Source of the DNA: Lepisosteus oculatus
Lineage: Eukaryota; Chordata; Actinopteri; Semionotiformes; Lepisosteidae
NCBI RefSeq assembly: GCF_040954835.1
Contig: NC_090697.1
Location: forward strand, 3,670,501-3,734,500
DNA length: 64,000 nucleotides
Reading direction: 5' to 3'
Both the position numbers and the translations under genes were made by a program. Shown here in pieces: positions 12,101-27,100 of the stretch (the stretch's first letter is position 1; each line of letters opens with the position of its first letter). Below the pieces are notes generated by a model, which did not search any database, was not told the DNA's origin, and saw only the letters and a list, made by a program, of their open reading frames with translations.

Positions 12101-15100
12101 ATGACATAAATCATTGTAATTTTGAAAGGTTTGATAGTACTATGTTTCTAACATTTATTTTATTTTAGAATGCAAATTTGATTTTGCCATTTAATTTATG
12201 CTTCGTAGTTTGTGCATACGCGGATACCAGAACTCCAATATTTTATCTGTAGAGTCAAGATACCATAAACCACACAGGCAACAAATGCTTAAAAAAGATG
12301 ACTGACTCAGTGCTGTTACTAAGAAAAATACTTGGTTTTGAGTTCCAGTATTAGGTCTTTATATTGCCAATTAAATTGGTATTTATAAAATCAAGATTAA
12401 GCATAAGCAATACACTGTAATTTCTAAAAAAAAAAGAGAGTAATACAGTTGCATTGAATATTTAATTGTAAATTGAATCTAAAAAACTTGAACAAAAACA
12501 TTATCTTACAGGTAACTGCAAAACAATATTTCTAACGTACATGTAACGTACATATTACATCACATTTCAGTATGTAATAAAAGAGTATTAAACTAGAATA
12601 ATGTAGAATGTTTGCACAGAAAACTCTGCACACACGGTTTCTGCTGGCAGAAGCAGATGTAACATGAGGCTGTTACAGAAAATCTAGGTGACAATTAAAA
12701 TGTCAAGAAATCGTAAAGCAGAATTTTGAGTCTTTGTTATAAAATAAAAAATGGAACATTAACAGCAAATTGAGTCACATGGGACCGGAATGTTTTATCT
12801 TAGTAAATTTTAAAATTATATGCCACTGCTCCCATATTTGAGTGATATGCTCTCTAGTCTACTTAACACTAAAACAATTAGGTAAAGCTTTGGCCCGAGA
12901 AGGGTCTGTTATCTTCTTTACCTTTTCCTCCCTTTCTTTAATGAACTTTTAAAGTACTGTAATGATAGTCACCATTTCTTGGCAACCTAATGAGTTGCGA
13001 TTAAAAGTAAAAGCAAGAAGTGGGTGCAAGCAGTGTCGACCCTGAACAGACACACACCAACACTCACACAATCCCACCAAGGCCAATTGTCCCAGAAGCC
13101 TATATTTTCAGAGGAAACTGGAGCACCTGTAGGACACACAAGTGAAAATGGGGAGAACATACAAACCTCACGCGGATAGCACCCCAGGTCCTGATTTGAA
13201 CCCAAGACTCCACCACTGTGAGGCAGAACTGCTTAACACTGTCACAGTCCTGTCCCTCAGCATAATGCTTTAGGTTAAATGAGAGAGCAACAATAATATA
13301 TAAAAATTAATATTTCATTTTGTTCTCCATAAACATTACTACCAAATGTCTAGTACAGTATGTGTACCATATGTGCTACTGTGCACAGCAAGTCAAATTA
13401 TTCCTCCTATTTTAGTTTACAATGGTATTTTTGACTAATGAGTCCCAGCTGCTTTTTTTCCTGTTATCTCATTTTTAAATTATATTAAATTGATCCGTAA
13501 TTAAGTATTGCTTCTGTTTAGATTTTTACTCACTAATGAAAAGGGTAACCTTGCCAAGCTGATTTTAATCACGAGGAACCATTTAGAAGAACTATATTAT
13601 TACAGCACCACTTTACCCAAAACCATAACCAAAATTGAAATGCCATGAATCAAAGATGGTAAAATGGCATTCATGGAGTCATATATCACTATGAAGAAAA
13701 TAATTAGAAAATGGATGTGAAATAAAGGACACGTTAACCTATGCTCATGCAGAATTTGTGGCGAAGGATGCAACAACCTGACATTGGTGCAAAGCTCCTG
13801 TAATGTCACTGTGGCAAAATCATAAAACACTGTTATGCTTTATTTTTTAATGTGGCTAAAATAAAGTCAGAAATACCTTTTTTTAGCAAGTTTGAGGAAC
13901 ATTCAATAAATCAAGCTCAGCATTTAAACTTTTTGCATTTATTCAAAGTAGGGAAACAAAAAAATTTGAAACATAGGAGACTATTGCTAGATAGTTTTTT
14001 TGTCATATTGTTATTTAATACATATTGTGAATTTTCTGTTTTGTTAATTAATAAACTGAACATCAAAGTTGTACGAGGAAAATCAGTTGTGTTAATAGCT
14101 AACAAAAATATCTATGCAACGCTGTGGGTGTCTGCAGAGGCTGGGTTTGTTAAAATAACATACTGCATTGCAGTGGAAAAGAATAAACTGCACTTTTTTG
14201 GGTAAGAACTAAAGGACATGCAGAACTATAACAGTTTTAATTAAGGCCATGGCCTTATGTTAGCTTCAGAAAACATCAGAGTTATCTCCTTGCATAATGT
14301 ACAAGATTGCTGAGTGGAAAGTATTTAATCTGACATTCATTTTCCTGCAGTATCAGCAACATCTGGTGGCTCATTTGTTTTATGAACCTTTGTCTTAAGA
14401 AAAAACATATAAGATGAAAATATGCATTTGATATACCGTTTTGTTTGCTCTTTGATAGTACAATACATATAAAAGTTTAAAAAAAGCAAAGATTTGGATG
14501 TACCTAACAAAAGTGCATTCTATTACAAATCACAATATTGTCATTGTGTAGACATTGTTTAGAATGTTATATTAAGTTCCTTTGGAAGACTTAGTAGTCC
14601 TCTCTCATATTTAAATCCACCAAAATATTAACTGAAAATTATTTTTTACATGGTAAAACCATAAAGAATAAAGAATGTTTATACAGTACCAAAACTAGCA
14701 CCCATATCACCCTGCAGTTTACATCTGGCAGCCCACTGAAGATCAGCAGGTGTGAGCCTGGTCAGTACCTGGATAGGAGACCTACTGGGAAAGCTAAGGT
14801 TGCTGCTGGAAGAGGTGTTAGCGGGGCCAGCAGGGGGTGCTCCCCCTGTGGTCTGTGTAGGTCCTAATACCCCAGTATAGCGATGGGATACTATACTGTT
14901 GTAACATTCTGTGAAAAGCGAAGGGCATGACAAGGCACAGAAAGGTGTCATGGCCACCCACTGCAACCAAGGAAGTCTCCAGTCGTGATGACTACTCGTA
15001 CCACTGTACCCAGGCTTCTGAGGTCGAGAGAGTGGGACTGCCCCAGTATAACAGCTTTCCCACTTCAAAAAGCTCTCCTGCACAGGTTTCTTCATGCAGA

Positions 15101-18100
15101 TGAGCTGCACAAAGTACAACCGTCATCAACAAACAACCATCATACAGTACCAAAAATATCTCCAAGGGTTTAGTTGAATACCATAGCTCCACGCAGTGCT
15201 CTTTCCCTTGGCCTGACAAATACACAGAATATATAGCATGTTACCACCATGCTGCCCTCACAGAGACTTTGGTTTTGGTAGGTTGGATCTGAGAATATAG
15301 CATCTGTGATGCTGACTATAAAACCAAAGTTCTTATTATGGGCTGAATAAGAAAGTGTAAGTGTTATGATATGGTCTTTATTGTTACAACCAGCAGCCAT
15401 ATAACTCCGCAACTCACAACTGGAACCCACTGAAGATACGCAGGTGTGAGCCTGGTCAGTACCGGGAGGAGAGACCTCCTGGGAAAAACTAAGGTTGCTG
15501 CTGGAAGAGGTGTTAGTGGGGCCAGCAGGGGGCGCTCACCCTGCGGTCCATGTGGGTCCTAATGCCCCAGTATAGTGATGGGGACACTGTACTGTAAACA
15601 GGCGCCGTCCTAAGATGAGATGTAAAAAAGGTCCTGACTCTCTGTGGTAATTAAAAATCCCAGGGCTCTTCACGAAAAGAGTAGGGGTGTAACTGTGGCG
15701 TCCTGCCCAAATTTCCCATTGGCCCTTACCAATCATGGCCTCCTAATAATCCCCACCTATGAACTGGCTTCATTACTCTGTTCTCCTCCCCACTGAGAGC
15801 TGGTGTGTGGTGAGAGTACTGGCGCACTGGCTGCAATCACATCATCCAGGTGGGGCTGCACATTGGTGGAGGTGGAGGGGATCCCCATTATCTGTAAAGC
15901 ACTTTGAGTGGAGTGTCCAGAAAAGCGCTATACTGTATAAGTGTAAGCAATTATTATTATTATTGTTAATATCTGAAATATTGTGTCCTTATCTTGGTTG
16001 AGTTCAGTCTTCTAGTTTGTTCATTAAGTGTGAAAAGCATGTTAACTGAATCCCTGGAGAGGGATGAGTTCGTTCTGTATCTTTGATGTGTCCCACAAAC
16101 GTCATCTCAAAGACAAATTAGTCCTAGTCCCCTGCAATAGCTTATCTAAACACTCTAGGGCTCCGGTCTACAGTGTCCATATTAAGACATTCTCCTCCCT
16201 CCTCCAAACCTCTGTGTCTGCTTCCAGCTCTCAAACTCCTTTCCCCTCTCCTTCAATTGCTTACATCATTTTAAATTATTTGCTGTAATATAATGTGAGC
16301 AATGGGGATACATTTAAAATCAATAATGTCAGTTTGACTGAAAGCAGGAAGGAGGAGGGAGTTTCTATTACATCTGAGGGACATTTTTTAACATCCCTCC
16401 ATATAGACTTGGTCTGGCTGCTTCAGACTCTTTCGTTTCCAAAGTTAAGTGCATACGTGTGTTTCAACCAAAAATTTGAATTTGTATTGAAATTGAGATG
16501 ACCCGTGAGAAAACTTTTAAACTTTTTATTTGCGCTCATATTACTTTTTCTTTCTTGCCTTGGATGCATGCTTTGGATTATTGTCAATGTCCATTTTTGC
16601 TCAGCGTGAGCTTCCTAGCAGAAGGAACCAGGTATTTGGCCAAAATGTCCTTGTGCTTGTTGGAGTAGATGATCCCCTGTATCTTATCTCACACTGTATG
16701 GTGTTCCAAGACCTGTAGATGCCACACAACCTCAAAACATGTTAGCCTTTTCACTATACTTCACAATGGACGTATATTTTTGGTCAACGGGAGCTTAACC
16801 TTTTCTTACACAAAACATAATGTTGATATTGCATTTTGATTTACCATTGGCCTATGAATTACTTGATTGGCAGTCCCTTTAAAAAAAAATACACTTCAGG
16901 CTTCTTCCAGGCAGAATTTCCACTTCATCAGTAGATGTAAATTTCTTAATTATGGACCCTATTGTGGAAAGTAGTAAATTCAGCAGTTTCTGGATTCTTT
17001 TATAGTTATCTTGCGGCATGTGAAATTCAATGAGCATTTGCCTGTTGTCCTCAGAGACCTCTCTGACCTTAACCATGATGACGCCTGCAATTACCGATTG
17101 TCTTAAGTGTTTTACCTCCTTTTATACACTCGGGAGCAGAAAACGTTTGTTGACCCTATATATATTACTGGAATTCAAATATAGATTTAATTATGTTGGA
17201 TTTTAGTTAAAGGGATATTTAAAGTTTTGAATGTGACCATCAGGTTTTCTGGAATTTAATCATTAATGAAAAAATACATACAAAATGCATTTGGTTTGCT
17301 CTGCTTCAAGTTTTAGCAAAAGATACCTCAACATGCTTATTATAGTGAAATAAAGAGAGAGGTTCTCTGTTTACCTATATCATGTGTCCAAGGTGTTCAG
17401 GCTGAATATAAATCTAAAGAAGGAGCACTCAAGTAGCCACTTATGTCTCAAGTAAGGATCAGTTTCAGTTGACCATTCCAATAGTCAGAGTAATGGAGAT
17501 ACTGTGTGACAGCTCCGTGAACTTACATATACTAATGGAATCTATGCAAGCACTCAATGAACCTGTAACAAGCTTTCATACGTCACTCTGTTTAGGAAAG
17601 AAGCATATTTAACATATGTTAAAATCAGCCAAACATTTTAATATGAGCTTATTTTGAGCAAAGACAGCTCAGTGGGCTAAACTGCTGCTTACAGGAGTTG
17701 CTGACACATTGCCCACTGCATTGCTGCCTTACCGCTGGGGCCGTCCCAGAGCTGGGGTGCTATCTGTGTGGAGTTCTCACCATGTTCATGTAGGTGTCCT
17801 TGTTGTGCCCCAGTATCCTTCCATGGTCAAAAGGTATACTGGTAGGTTAACTGGCTTGTGAGAAAAATGGGCTCTAGTGTGAGAGCTTGTGTTTATGTTT
17901 GTGTACGTCCTGTTCAGGATGTATTCTGCCTTGTGCCTATTGCTAACCAGGATAGGCTCTGGATAAAGAAGTTAATTAATGCATGGATGGGTGAATTTAA
18001 TATAGCTTCTCCTATATCAAACATTCAAAGCTAGTTTGAAACTACATAACTTGTGACAAGTATATTTTTGTAGATAGAGTATTTTAATGTTTTGTAGCCA

Positions 18101-21100
18101 ATTATTTTACATTTTTTGCTATCCTTAGTTTTCACTTGATTGATGATTGTTTTCTTTTTAATATTTTCTATTGCACTACAATATTTGTGTTATTTTACTT
18201 TCATTTTGATGCCCTCCCACAATTAAAGCAGTTTTTTGGCCACCGATAATGAAGACATTTTAAATCTTTTTTTTTTCTTTTTTTTTAAGGCTCTGTGTAT
18301 GAAATGTTTGGAAAAGAATGCTGCCTTCCTACTGGAGAGATCATAAAAATCATAGGAATAAACATTACCAGATTAACAGCAGAGATTGAGAATGAAGCAG
18401 GGAGAAACAATCTCATTGAACTGCCCCTCGACTACCCAGGTAAGTCCTTTTATAATAGCATTACTTTTTATAAAACATCTATTATAATTAAACTGCATTT
18501 ATAAATGGTAAGACACAGAAGAAAACACATCCTCCAAGTATCATTATGCAACTCAATATAGTTTCTTCAGCAATAGAAAGAAAGCTATTTTTTCTCTTTA
18601 TATTACAATTGTATTCAAGGCCAGTGTGTGCAAAAAGGTTTTAACACAATGTGCATACAAAAAAGAATCATAAATAGCATACTGTTTGTGGTTACTCTGC
18701 CTTTGATTTTCCTTGTCTTCAGTGCTCCATAATATTCTTGTGTTACATAATAACAATCAAGTGTCTAATTTTGCTAACTTGTGTCTGCTAGGTCTTTTCA
18801 GGATTGTAGCAGATAAACAACCGTACCTTACAGCTGGTGAAATTGCAGAATCCATGCACATATCTCCAAATAGGCTAGGTCAGCCTGTTCTTAGGAGCGC
18901 CAATGACCTACACCTGACTGATGGCACTATACAAGAAGGAGAAAGCATAACCTTGACATCCTTGACCACAGAAAACGATGAACAATTTGTGAATTGCGAA
19001 GTGACAAGAAAAGATAAGAAGCACACTTTTACACTATTAATATCCCAACATGGAGAGTTTTATGAATGTCAGGATGATCAGTTTTATACACTTCAGGAAA
19101 TAATAGAATGGAAAATGCCCAAGGGCAGGAAAAGGACAGTGAACCTGGTGAAGACATTGCCTTCGAGGGAGTCAAGTTATTGCGACCTTCCTGAGAATTT
19201 TGAAGGAGAGATGATACTCACGCCTGTCTATGAACTGCAAGCAGTAATGAAATGTAAGTTCATTTTTTACTTGCTGTTTACATATTAACATAATAAGAGT
19301 CAAAGAAACACATATAAACATAGGCATACTGTAATGAAAAAGGGCTTCATAATTTGTGATCTATAATCTAATGGATCTTAAAACAGCTATTAGGAATCCC
19401 AAGCCATCCCAGCATACAGTATGAGCAATCATGTATTTGTGAGTTTATTATTGTTACAAAATATAGAGAGACCAGGAAGTAAGCCCGAGAGTTATGTAAA
19501 AAAAATGAGGCATGTGAGAAATGTCATGAGTTTATAAATCAGAGTCAAAACTTGGACAAATATTTACAAACAAAACTCAACAAAATCTATCCACAAAAAC
19601 ACATACAGTATGTACTGTACAAATCTTAGCTTTCCAGAGGTCTGTGTTCTACAGACCCAAAAATTTAGTATTCTTGTAATCCAAGAACATTAGTGCAACA
19701 CCTTATCACATCAAAAAAGAGAAAATGCATCTTAATAAATATATCTTGAACAGAACTAAAACTCTCTTCCTTCAACATCACTCAAAAGTGAATGGGAATA
19801 AATCTAAACATGAATCTACAAGCGAGGAGAGAACAGTTTTATGAGGTTTCCACAAAAAAAATCTGAATTTCCTAAAATAAAATAAGACAGCAAGTTCTTT
19901 AATGTTCAGAATACAAGAAACCGGTCTCCAAAACTAATTAGATCAAGGTCCTCACACATGGTGCAGGTTTGAGGAAGAGGAGGGTGGTGTTTTCCTTGCT
20001 TTCTTCCTTCTTTCTCCCGTCTCTGTGTATTTGTGCTGTGTTTAAAACTGTTGAACATTTACCACTTATTATAGTTAATTAGAGTAAAGCACCGGAAACA
20101 CCCTTTGATTGTGTTTACCTTCCTCTTAGTCCACTTGTATCTAGACCATCACCTTAAATCATATCAAGCAAAAGTTAGTAAAGTTAGTAAATTTTCAATG
20201 AGTTTTAGCTGTTGATATATCTTCAGCTGACTCCTTTAGTTCAGATGGGGATATAGACACCACTTGTACAGCTATCTCTGTAAAGACAAGGCAAATTAAA
20301 ACTTTAATGAAATTGTCCAAACTGTATAATTTAGATTTAGAACACATGAAAGGTGGAGTCTACCTGCACAGGACCGTGCAGTTATTCCCCTCAGTGTTAA
20401 TTAAATGTAATGAATATCTGCAAAATGTTAATTACTACAGAGTGTCAGGGATAGTAAATTGCAGGGTTAGTTGTGATTAAAATAATAATGTTACCTACAC
20501 TTGCCTTATATAGTTGCGACACATATGTATTCGATCTTAGAAAACATATTAAATCTTTTTAATATTTTAATACAGATTAAAACTGGCAGCCTCAGAAAAC
20601 AATTAACATGTTCTAGAAAAGCCACATTCTAAAATTCACAATTTGTATGCAATTGATAATATTTCACGACTATCTATTATAATTATCTTTAATGAAACCT
20701 TTGACAACCTCCTATGGAATAAGAGGGTTGTCTTATGAGCCATGGTTAAGAATGTCACCCAGTTTGGCTTCAAACTGCATCTAAAACATCATATTTTGTA
20801 GTAGTGCTGTACTACAATGCCAAAAGCGGACAAGGCAGAGTTTATCAGTTAAAATAAATCTGCAGAATTTGGTTTGATGAAACTTGTTTTTCCATGTATT
20901 TCCGCACTATGTGCCACAGATAAAGATAATGTGGGAGAGAAAAATATGTCCATTCTAGAAATGGATTATTGTGTATGTGTAACTGAAAAGAAGTACAATA
21001 TTTGAATGAAGAAACACACAACATGTACCTTCTGCTCTCAGCTCAGACATACACTTTTTTAATATTTTAGATATCTGACAATAAGCATTTACATATTTTG

Positions 21101-24100
21101 ACTGCAGTCAATTGAGTATGTGATTCATGACAGTATTATTACAGTATCTTCACCTACAATAATTTCAAAGCTACAGTACTGTACTGTACTTACAAAAGTC
21201 TGGTTAGAATGTCATAGGAACATAAATTGTAACAAAATATGTTTGCTGACCTTCTGATTTTCAAATATACTAATCTCATTAGTTTAAAGCATTGTGACCC
21301 CACTATGCTGTAGAAATTCAAAAATCCCTTCATAATATAACGAAATCCCCATTTGTGTTGTGTTCTCTGCATAAGGGGAGGCTGTCACATAATAACACTT
21401 ATTATGTTGAAAAACGTGTCCCTGTTAGATAGAATTAGAGTAGAAGTGGAAAGTCAGTCAAAACCAACCGCTGGTAATAGAGAAAAAAATACAAAAAGGC
21501 AGCAGTTGACAGGAGGTTTGGATTCTAGTGAACCAGTCACATACTCCTCAATGGTATTTCTCGATGCTTTCAATTGTAGGGATGCATCTTTCAATTTTGT
21601 CTTGTGTTCATAGCTTGTCAGGAGAATGTTTACCTACTGCATGATCCAGGTAACATTTGTTACTGTTGGTAGTATGTACAGTAGTTTGGTTGCAATACAT
21701 GGACTGCCTGTGATTTGTTAAAGCCCGCTGTGACAATGTGTCAACAAACTGATAGGTTTGTCTCCTTGGGGTTGTATCAGTGCATCAGGAAAGTTGTTTG
21801 TGTTTGTGCTGTATATTGTTTATGTCTTTTTTAATTATGAGGTCTTAGTTTTTTACAAATTACAAAAAAGTTTAATGGAGTAAATTGTATTATCCATTGC
21901 TTCTTCTTGTGCATTTTTGTAGGAAGTAAGTTATGGTAAAATAACAGCATTTTCTTTTTCTTCACAGTTCGCAGGGATATTGTACACATACCATTCAACC
22001 TTGATGTGGAAGTTATAGATGTAACAGATAATTGTGACATAAACTGTTTTGTGCAGCCACTTTCACCAACTGATATCTTCAAAAGACCCCCTGAAGAATT
22101 CCCTGTAGTGGCAGAAATAATAGAGAGACCTGAACAAATTCCAGAAGAACTGAATTTCCTCAGATCTTGCAAGCAAGTTATTATCCACCATGCTTATGAA
22201 GCCAAAAGAATTCTTGCATCTGAAATACGAAGTGATGTTCAAAGGCATTTTCTGGTCCCTTTGACTTACAAAGGAAAATTTAAAAGAAGGCCACGTAAGT
22301 TTCCTACAGCATACGACTTAGAAGTTGCTAAGAGAGACAAGGAGCAATTACATGTTGTAGCAACAAAATCTTTTGAATCTCACTATAATGGACTTGCCTC
22401 TGTTTCTGTTGGAGATCAATTCCTCGTTCAGCGGAGGGAGACGAGTGAAGTTATCTATGGTGGGACCCGCAAAACAGTAGAGGCGTTGGCCTGTGAGAAA
22501 ATTGAAGGCAAAACGTATGAACCTGTGCGGATCCCTATGTGTATGGATGGGGGCTTTGTAGAAGTGATTCATGACAAAAAGCAATACCACATCTCTGAAA
22601 TCTGCCAGAAGTTCCATTTGCCCTTTAATGTTAAAGTGTCCGTACGGGACCTCTCCGTCTCAGAAGACCTTCTTGCAGCCGTGCCTGGGCTACATCTTGA
22701 GGAGGAAATCACTGACCCCTACCTAGTCGTCACACCGACGGACTTGTCTGAGTGCTGGGAGTTCCCCGTGAACCGAACCAAAATCTCACTGCAGCTTCTG
22801 CACAGGCTTGAGAAACAGGTTCGTCTGCCTGCCGCGCAAACAGTAGTAGAAGAAATCAGTGAAGACTCCTATTATGCCTTAAGGAGATATGTGATGGCAA
22901 CACTGTGTCCCCCTCCACGCCCACCAAAGAAGCCTCCGTCAGAGTTGCTTAAACTAGAGATACCTCAGTCGCAGAAGCCTGATGCTCCCAGCTCACCAAA
23001 GGTAAAATAAGTCTAAAGTACATTTAAACAGCTTACACTTGTATTTTAACAGTACCTACTAACTCCCTGTGATTACCTGAATGATATATACTGTAAATTA
23101 TATGTTCCCAATTCAGCACCCCACATGCTTTTTTTTAATTTTCAAAGCAATATGAGGATTTACATACTGTATTTCTCCTTCCGGTACGGGATTTTTAAGT
23201 AGGGTTTTATAGAGAAATACTGTACAAAGATAGTTGTTAATGTCCTAGTACATTTATTTAAATACCTCTAGCTAGAAGAACAGAACAATGATGAAAGAAA
23301 CTCCTGAATTTACAATTAGTATATTAGTTTCTTGATCTAATTTGCATTTATGGACACCCTGGGTTAAAATGTCAAAATGACACAAGGAACTGATACTCTA
23401 GTTTATTTTTAATAGTATCAGAAAGTGGAAATGCATTTTCACGAAAAATCACATCTCAAAACTGATTTAAATGTAAAAATCCTTTCATTAAATGGACAAC
23501 AACTCTCTGCTGATGTTTTAAGAAAATGTCCATACTTCTCAACATCTTGTACTTCTTCATTTTCTTAGTTGTGTTTCATTGAGATTTTCCAGGTTTCACC
23601 TTAATACAATGATAATGCTTTGTGGTTCCAAGTGGTGCATTCAGCGTAGGAATTTACTTGGAATGCTGGCTGGGCCCTCTACACCACATGTACACACCAG
23701 CTCAGATCTGAGTTACATCATTAGCCAAGTGAATTTCTGCCAGCAAAGGTAAAATAATTGTAGGTTTAACTGTGCAGTCTTAATATTATTGGTTTGAGTT
23801 AGGACTATGCCATTAGCTAACAGTAACTTGGATTCCCTAACCACTCTGCACAACTGGGTAAAGAATGCAAGGATTTGGTGGGTACTTCCAGCAAGTACAA
23901 GTACAGAACAAGGTTTGTTGCAGGCTAAGCTGAACGGCCATTGGAGCTTCCAAAGTATAAAGAATTTACTGATAATGATAAAATGAATTAATACGTTATT
24001 TTTATTTTTAATCTTTCCATAAATCGAGCTATGAAATATTACTAACTTTTCTTTATTTTTCTGAATTTAGTGTAGATTGCTGCCAATTGTGTTTTCATGT

Positions 24101-27100
24101 ACAGTGCCTTGTAAATGTATTCTCTCACACAGTTTTCACATTTTGTTACTTTAAAGCTTGCAGTCATGATTCTTCGCAAATAATATTTAAACATTTACAC
24201 TTTGCTTTAAACATTTAAAGCAAAAAAAACACAAATAAATATGTAAGTAGGCAATAAGTAAGAAACATTATGTCATGATTGCAAAAGTATTCCAACCCTT
24301 TGCTGTGGCAAACCTAAATTAATTTACAGTAGGACAAAATTACCTTTATGAGCTACACAGTTACTTGACAGTCCTTTGTCTGTTTTTAAGAATTAGAGGC
24401 TCATGTGACTTCAGAATATATACTTTACACCTACCATATCTCTGTAACCTCTTTCAGATAGTGCATTTTAAGAAATGATTAAATCATGAAGACCTAAGAC
24501 TTTTCAAAACAAATTTAATAAAGACACAGATCAAGAGCAGGGTATACAAATATTTCTTAGACCCTTTATATCTCTTTTAGCATGGTGATGTCAATGATAA
24601 AGAAGTAAGAAACAACCACACACCTGTTAGACATTGCTGTCATTTTAAGCAGCTGGGCATGGAGAGAACTGGTTACGAATGTTATTGTGTAGCCAATAAT
24701 GACTTTGAAAATGCTCAATGGCTGTAATGGGACAACATGGCCATGGGGTCAACAATGTCACTCACAAAAGGGGCTTGCAGTATATAGAAATTAAATACAG
24801 CATTTCAGATTCCACATAGTATTTGCAGTAAAACACCTACATGATACAGAAATCATGTGGCAATTCTTTTTTTGTGGACATTGAGGATACAAAAAACAAA
24901 ATAGATATTACATCTGAAGCAAACCCAACATAATTCATCACACCATCCCTTCTGCCAAACTTGGTGGTGGCATTATTTTACTGTTCTGCTTTTATCAGCA
25001 GAGACTAGGAAGCATATCAAGACTGATGGGAACATGGAGAAAATTGTAGAGGAAAATGTGTTACAGACCTAAACCAGAGACAAAATTAACCTTTTAAAAG
25101 GATAATGAGCCAAATCGCAAGGCTAAAGCTACTCTCAAATGTCTTAACAATTAGAAAGTGAATTTCCTTGAGTGGCTCAAAGTCCTGGCTTGAATTCTAT
25201 TGATCTGTGGAAAGATTTCAGACTTGTTGTCCATAAGTAATTGCAATGCAACTTGAAAGAACCTGAGTAAATTTGCAATGAAGAATGGGCAAAAATAGCT
25301 CCATGCTAGTAGACATAACCAACTTGTGGCTGAAATTGCTGCCAAAAGTGTTGCTAATATTCTATGTACTTGTTCAATCAGCATATTTTATGTTTGATCA
25401 TATGTGCAGTAACTTATCTTATTCTTAAATTCAGTTTTACCACTCAGGCTTTGAATACAATATTAAGTTTAAAAATATATATAAATTGTTAAGTATAAAT
25501 GTATATAAATTCCAAAATAGGACACCATCAGAAGGTGTGAATTATTATTTTAAAAAATGAAAGCAAATAAAAAATTGGGAGCCATGCATTGTGAGATTTT
25601 ATTAAGAAGGCATCTGCAGAGCACAGGAACAGACAACAAGAACAAAATGTTCTACTTTGGAATCCTTTGGGAAGAGTTAATTTTCACTTGGTGGCAGGAG
25701 GCGGTGCAGCCATAGCTTCCACAGTGTGCCTGTCATACCTGTTGGCTCATATGAAGGAAAATGTCACATTGCTCATATGCACATAACATTGTAAGGAAAT
25801 GTACTGCATGACTTAATCTCATATACTGAACTCTCACCTTTTCTGTTGATCAGCCCAGCTGCCTGGGCTGGGGGAGGTCTCCTTTAGCTCGCGCGGTTGG
25901 TGCCCTGTTGTGTTACGCCGGTGACCCGGGTTCGAGCATCAGGTGTGGGGGACGGAACGGGGGGGACGGCACGGAACCGTGACTATCACATTCCCTCCCC
26001 TGCTGAACTTCTGCTCGGTGAAGGACACTCCACACTCCGGGTCATGGCACCAATGTGATAGTCACGGTTCCGTGCGGGGTCGTGGCCCCCGGCGCCTGTT
26101 CCGTCCCCACACCTGGGGCTCGAACCCGGGTCTCCGGCGTAACGCAACAGGGAACCAACAGCGTGAGCTAAAGGAGACCTCCCTCAGCCCAGGCAGCTGA
26201 GGACCCTGCTACGCGCAGTGAGGGCGCTGACGTCACCACACCAACTCCGCTACACTATGACATCTGTAGATGTCTCTTCCCTGTAATCTGACATGAAACT
26301 CTCCATATCACATAGCATTCTGGATAAAACATCAGCATCTGTGTTGTATTTCCCCGCACAAAGGTGAAATTGTAATGAATAAGCTTAGCAACCTCACAAT
26401 GTCCAAAGACATTTAATTTGGAAGATGACAGAACATAGGTTAATGGGGTACTGTTGCTATTCAGTGCACCCTGTTGTAAACTTTACAACTAACTGTAAAC
26501 TGTAGACCTTCTTTTAGCTGCACCTTATGTTTTGATCATCTTGTGAATTTGATGATATGCACAAAAGGTTCTTAAAAAGTCTTTCATGTATTTCCTGTAA
26601 TTATTGATAAAGCCTCATACTCTACATAATTCACCACCTTGTCATTCAAGATGCTAGTTGCTGTTGCCCTAGGATCATCAATTCAATTAGGAACCCCCAG
26701 ACTCATACCCTCATTCCATTGGTGCTTCCCTAACACCCTTTCTATTCCCAGAATCATTAATAACAACTTCCTCATCTTACAGGATGATCCCTCCAGTGGT
26801 ACACTCTTTTCTGACCGCCCCATCATCCCATATCGCCAACCATATAATCTGCAAAACCTTCTTGTTCACAGCTCCCTTGACTGCCCTCAGCAACCATCCA
26901 CACCAGACCAGGCACTTTCCCCTGCAACAGAACTTGCTGCATCACCTGTAAATATATATATACATTCATACATACATATACTCATTCAAGGCCCCTCTAG
27001 ACAGGTCCTGATCACCCAGGTAACATCATATATTTCCAGCAATCTTATTTACTGCATCTCTTGAAGAAAATGCCTGTTTTTTTACATTGGTGAGACAGGA

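Noticed and set aside
13852-14205. 117-codon plus-strand ORF in THEMIS intron 1
   Set aside because: Lys/Leu/Phe-rich composition typical of AT-rich random frames, with no family motif.
14679-15430. Several overlapping ORFs (up to 146 codons)
   Set aside because: They read through the 5S-SINE and its flanks on both strands and are explained by the repeat's GC content.
25880-25950. Possible tRNA gene
   Set aside because: A- and B-like boxes are present, but acceptor ends do not pair and the unit is part of a SINE-like inverted pair.
25943-26200. 85-codon ORF in a GC-rich block
   Set aside because: It is the spacer and right arm of the tRNA-like foldback.
26639-27064. 141-codon ORF as a host gene
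   Set aside because: Its peptide is the reverse-transcriptase end of a Penelope-like element.
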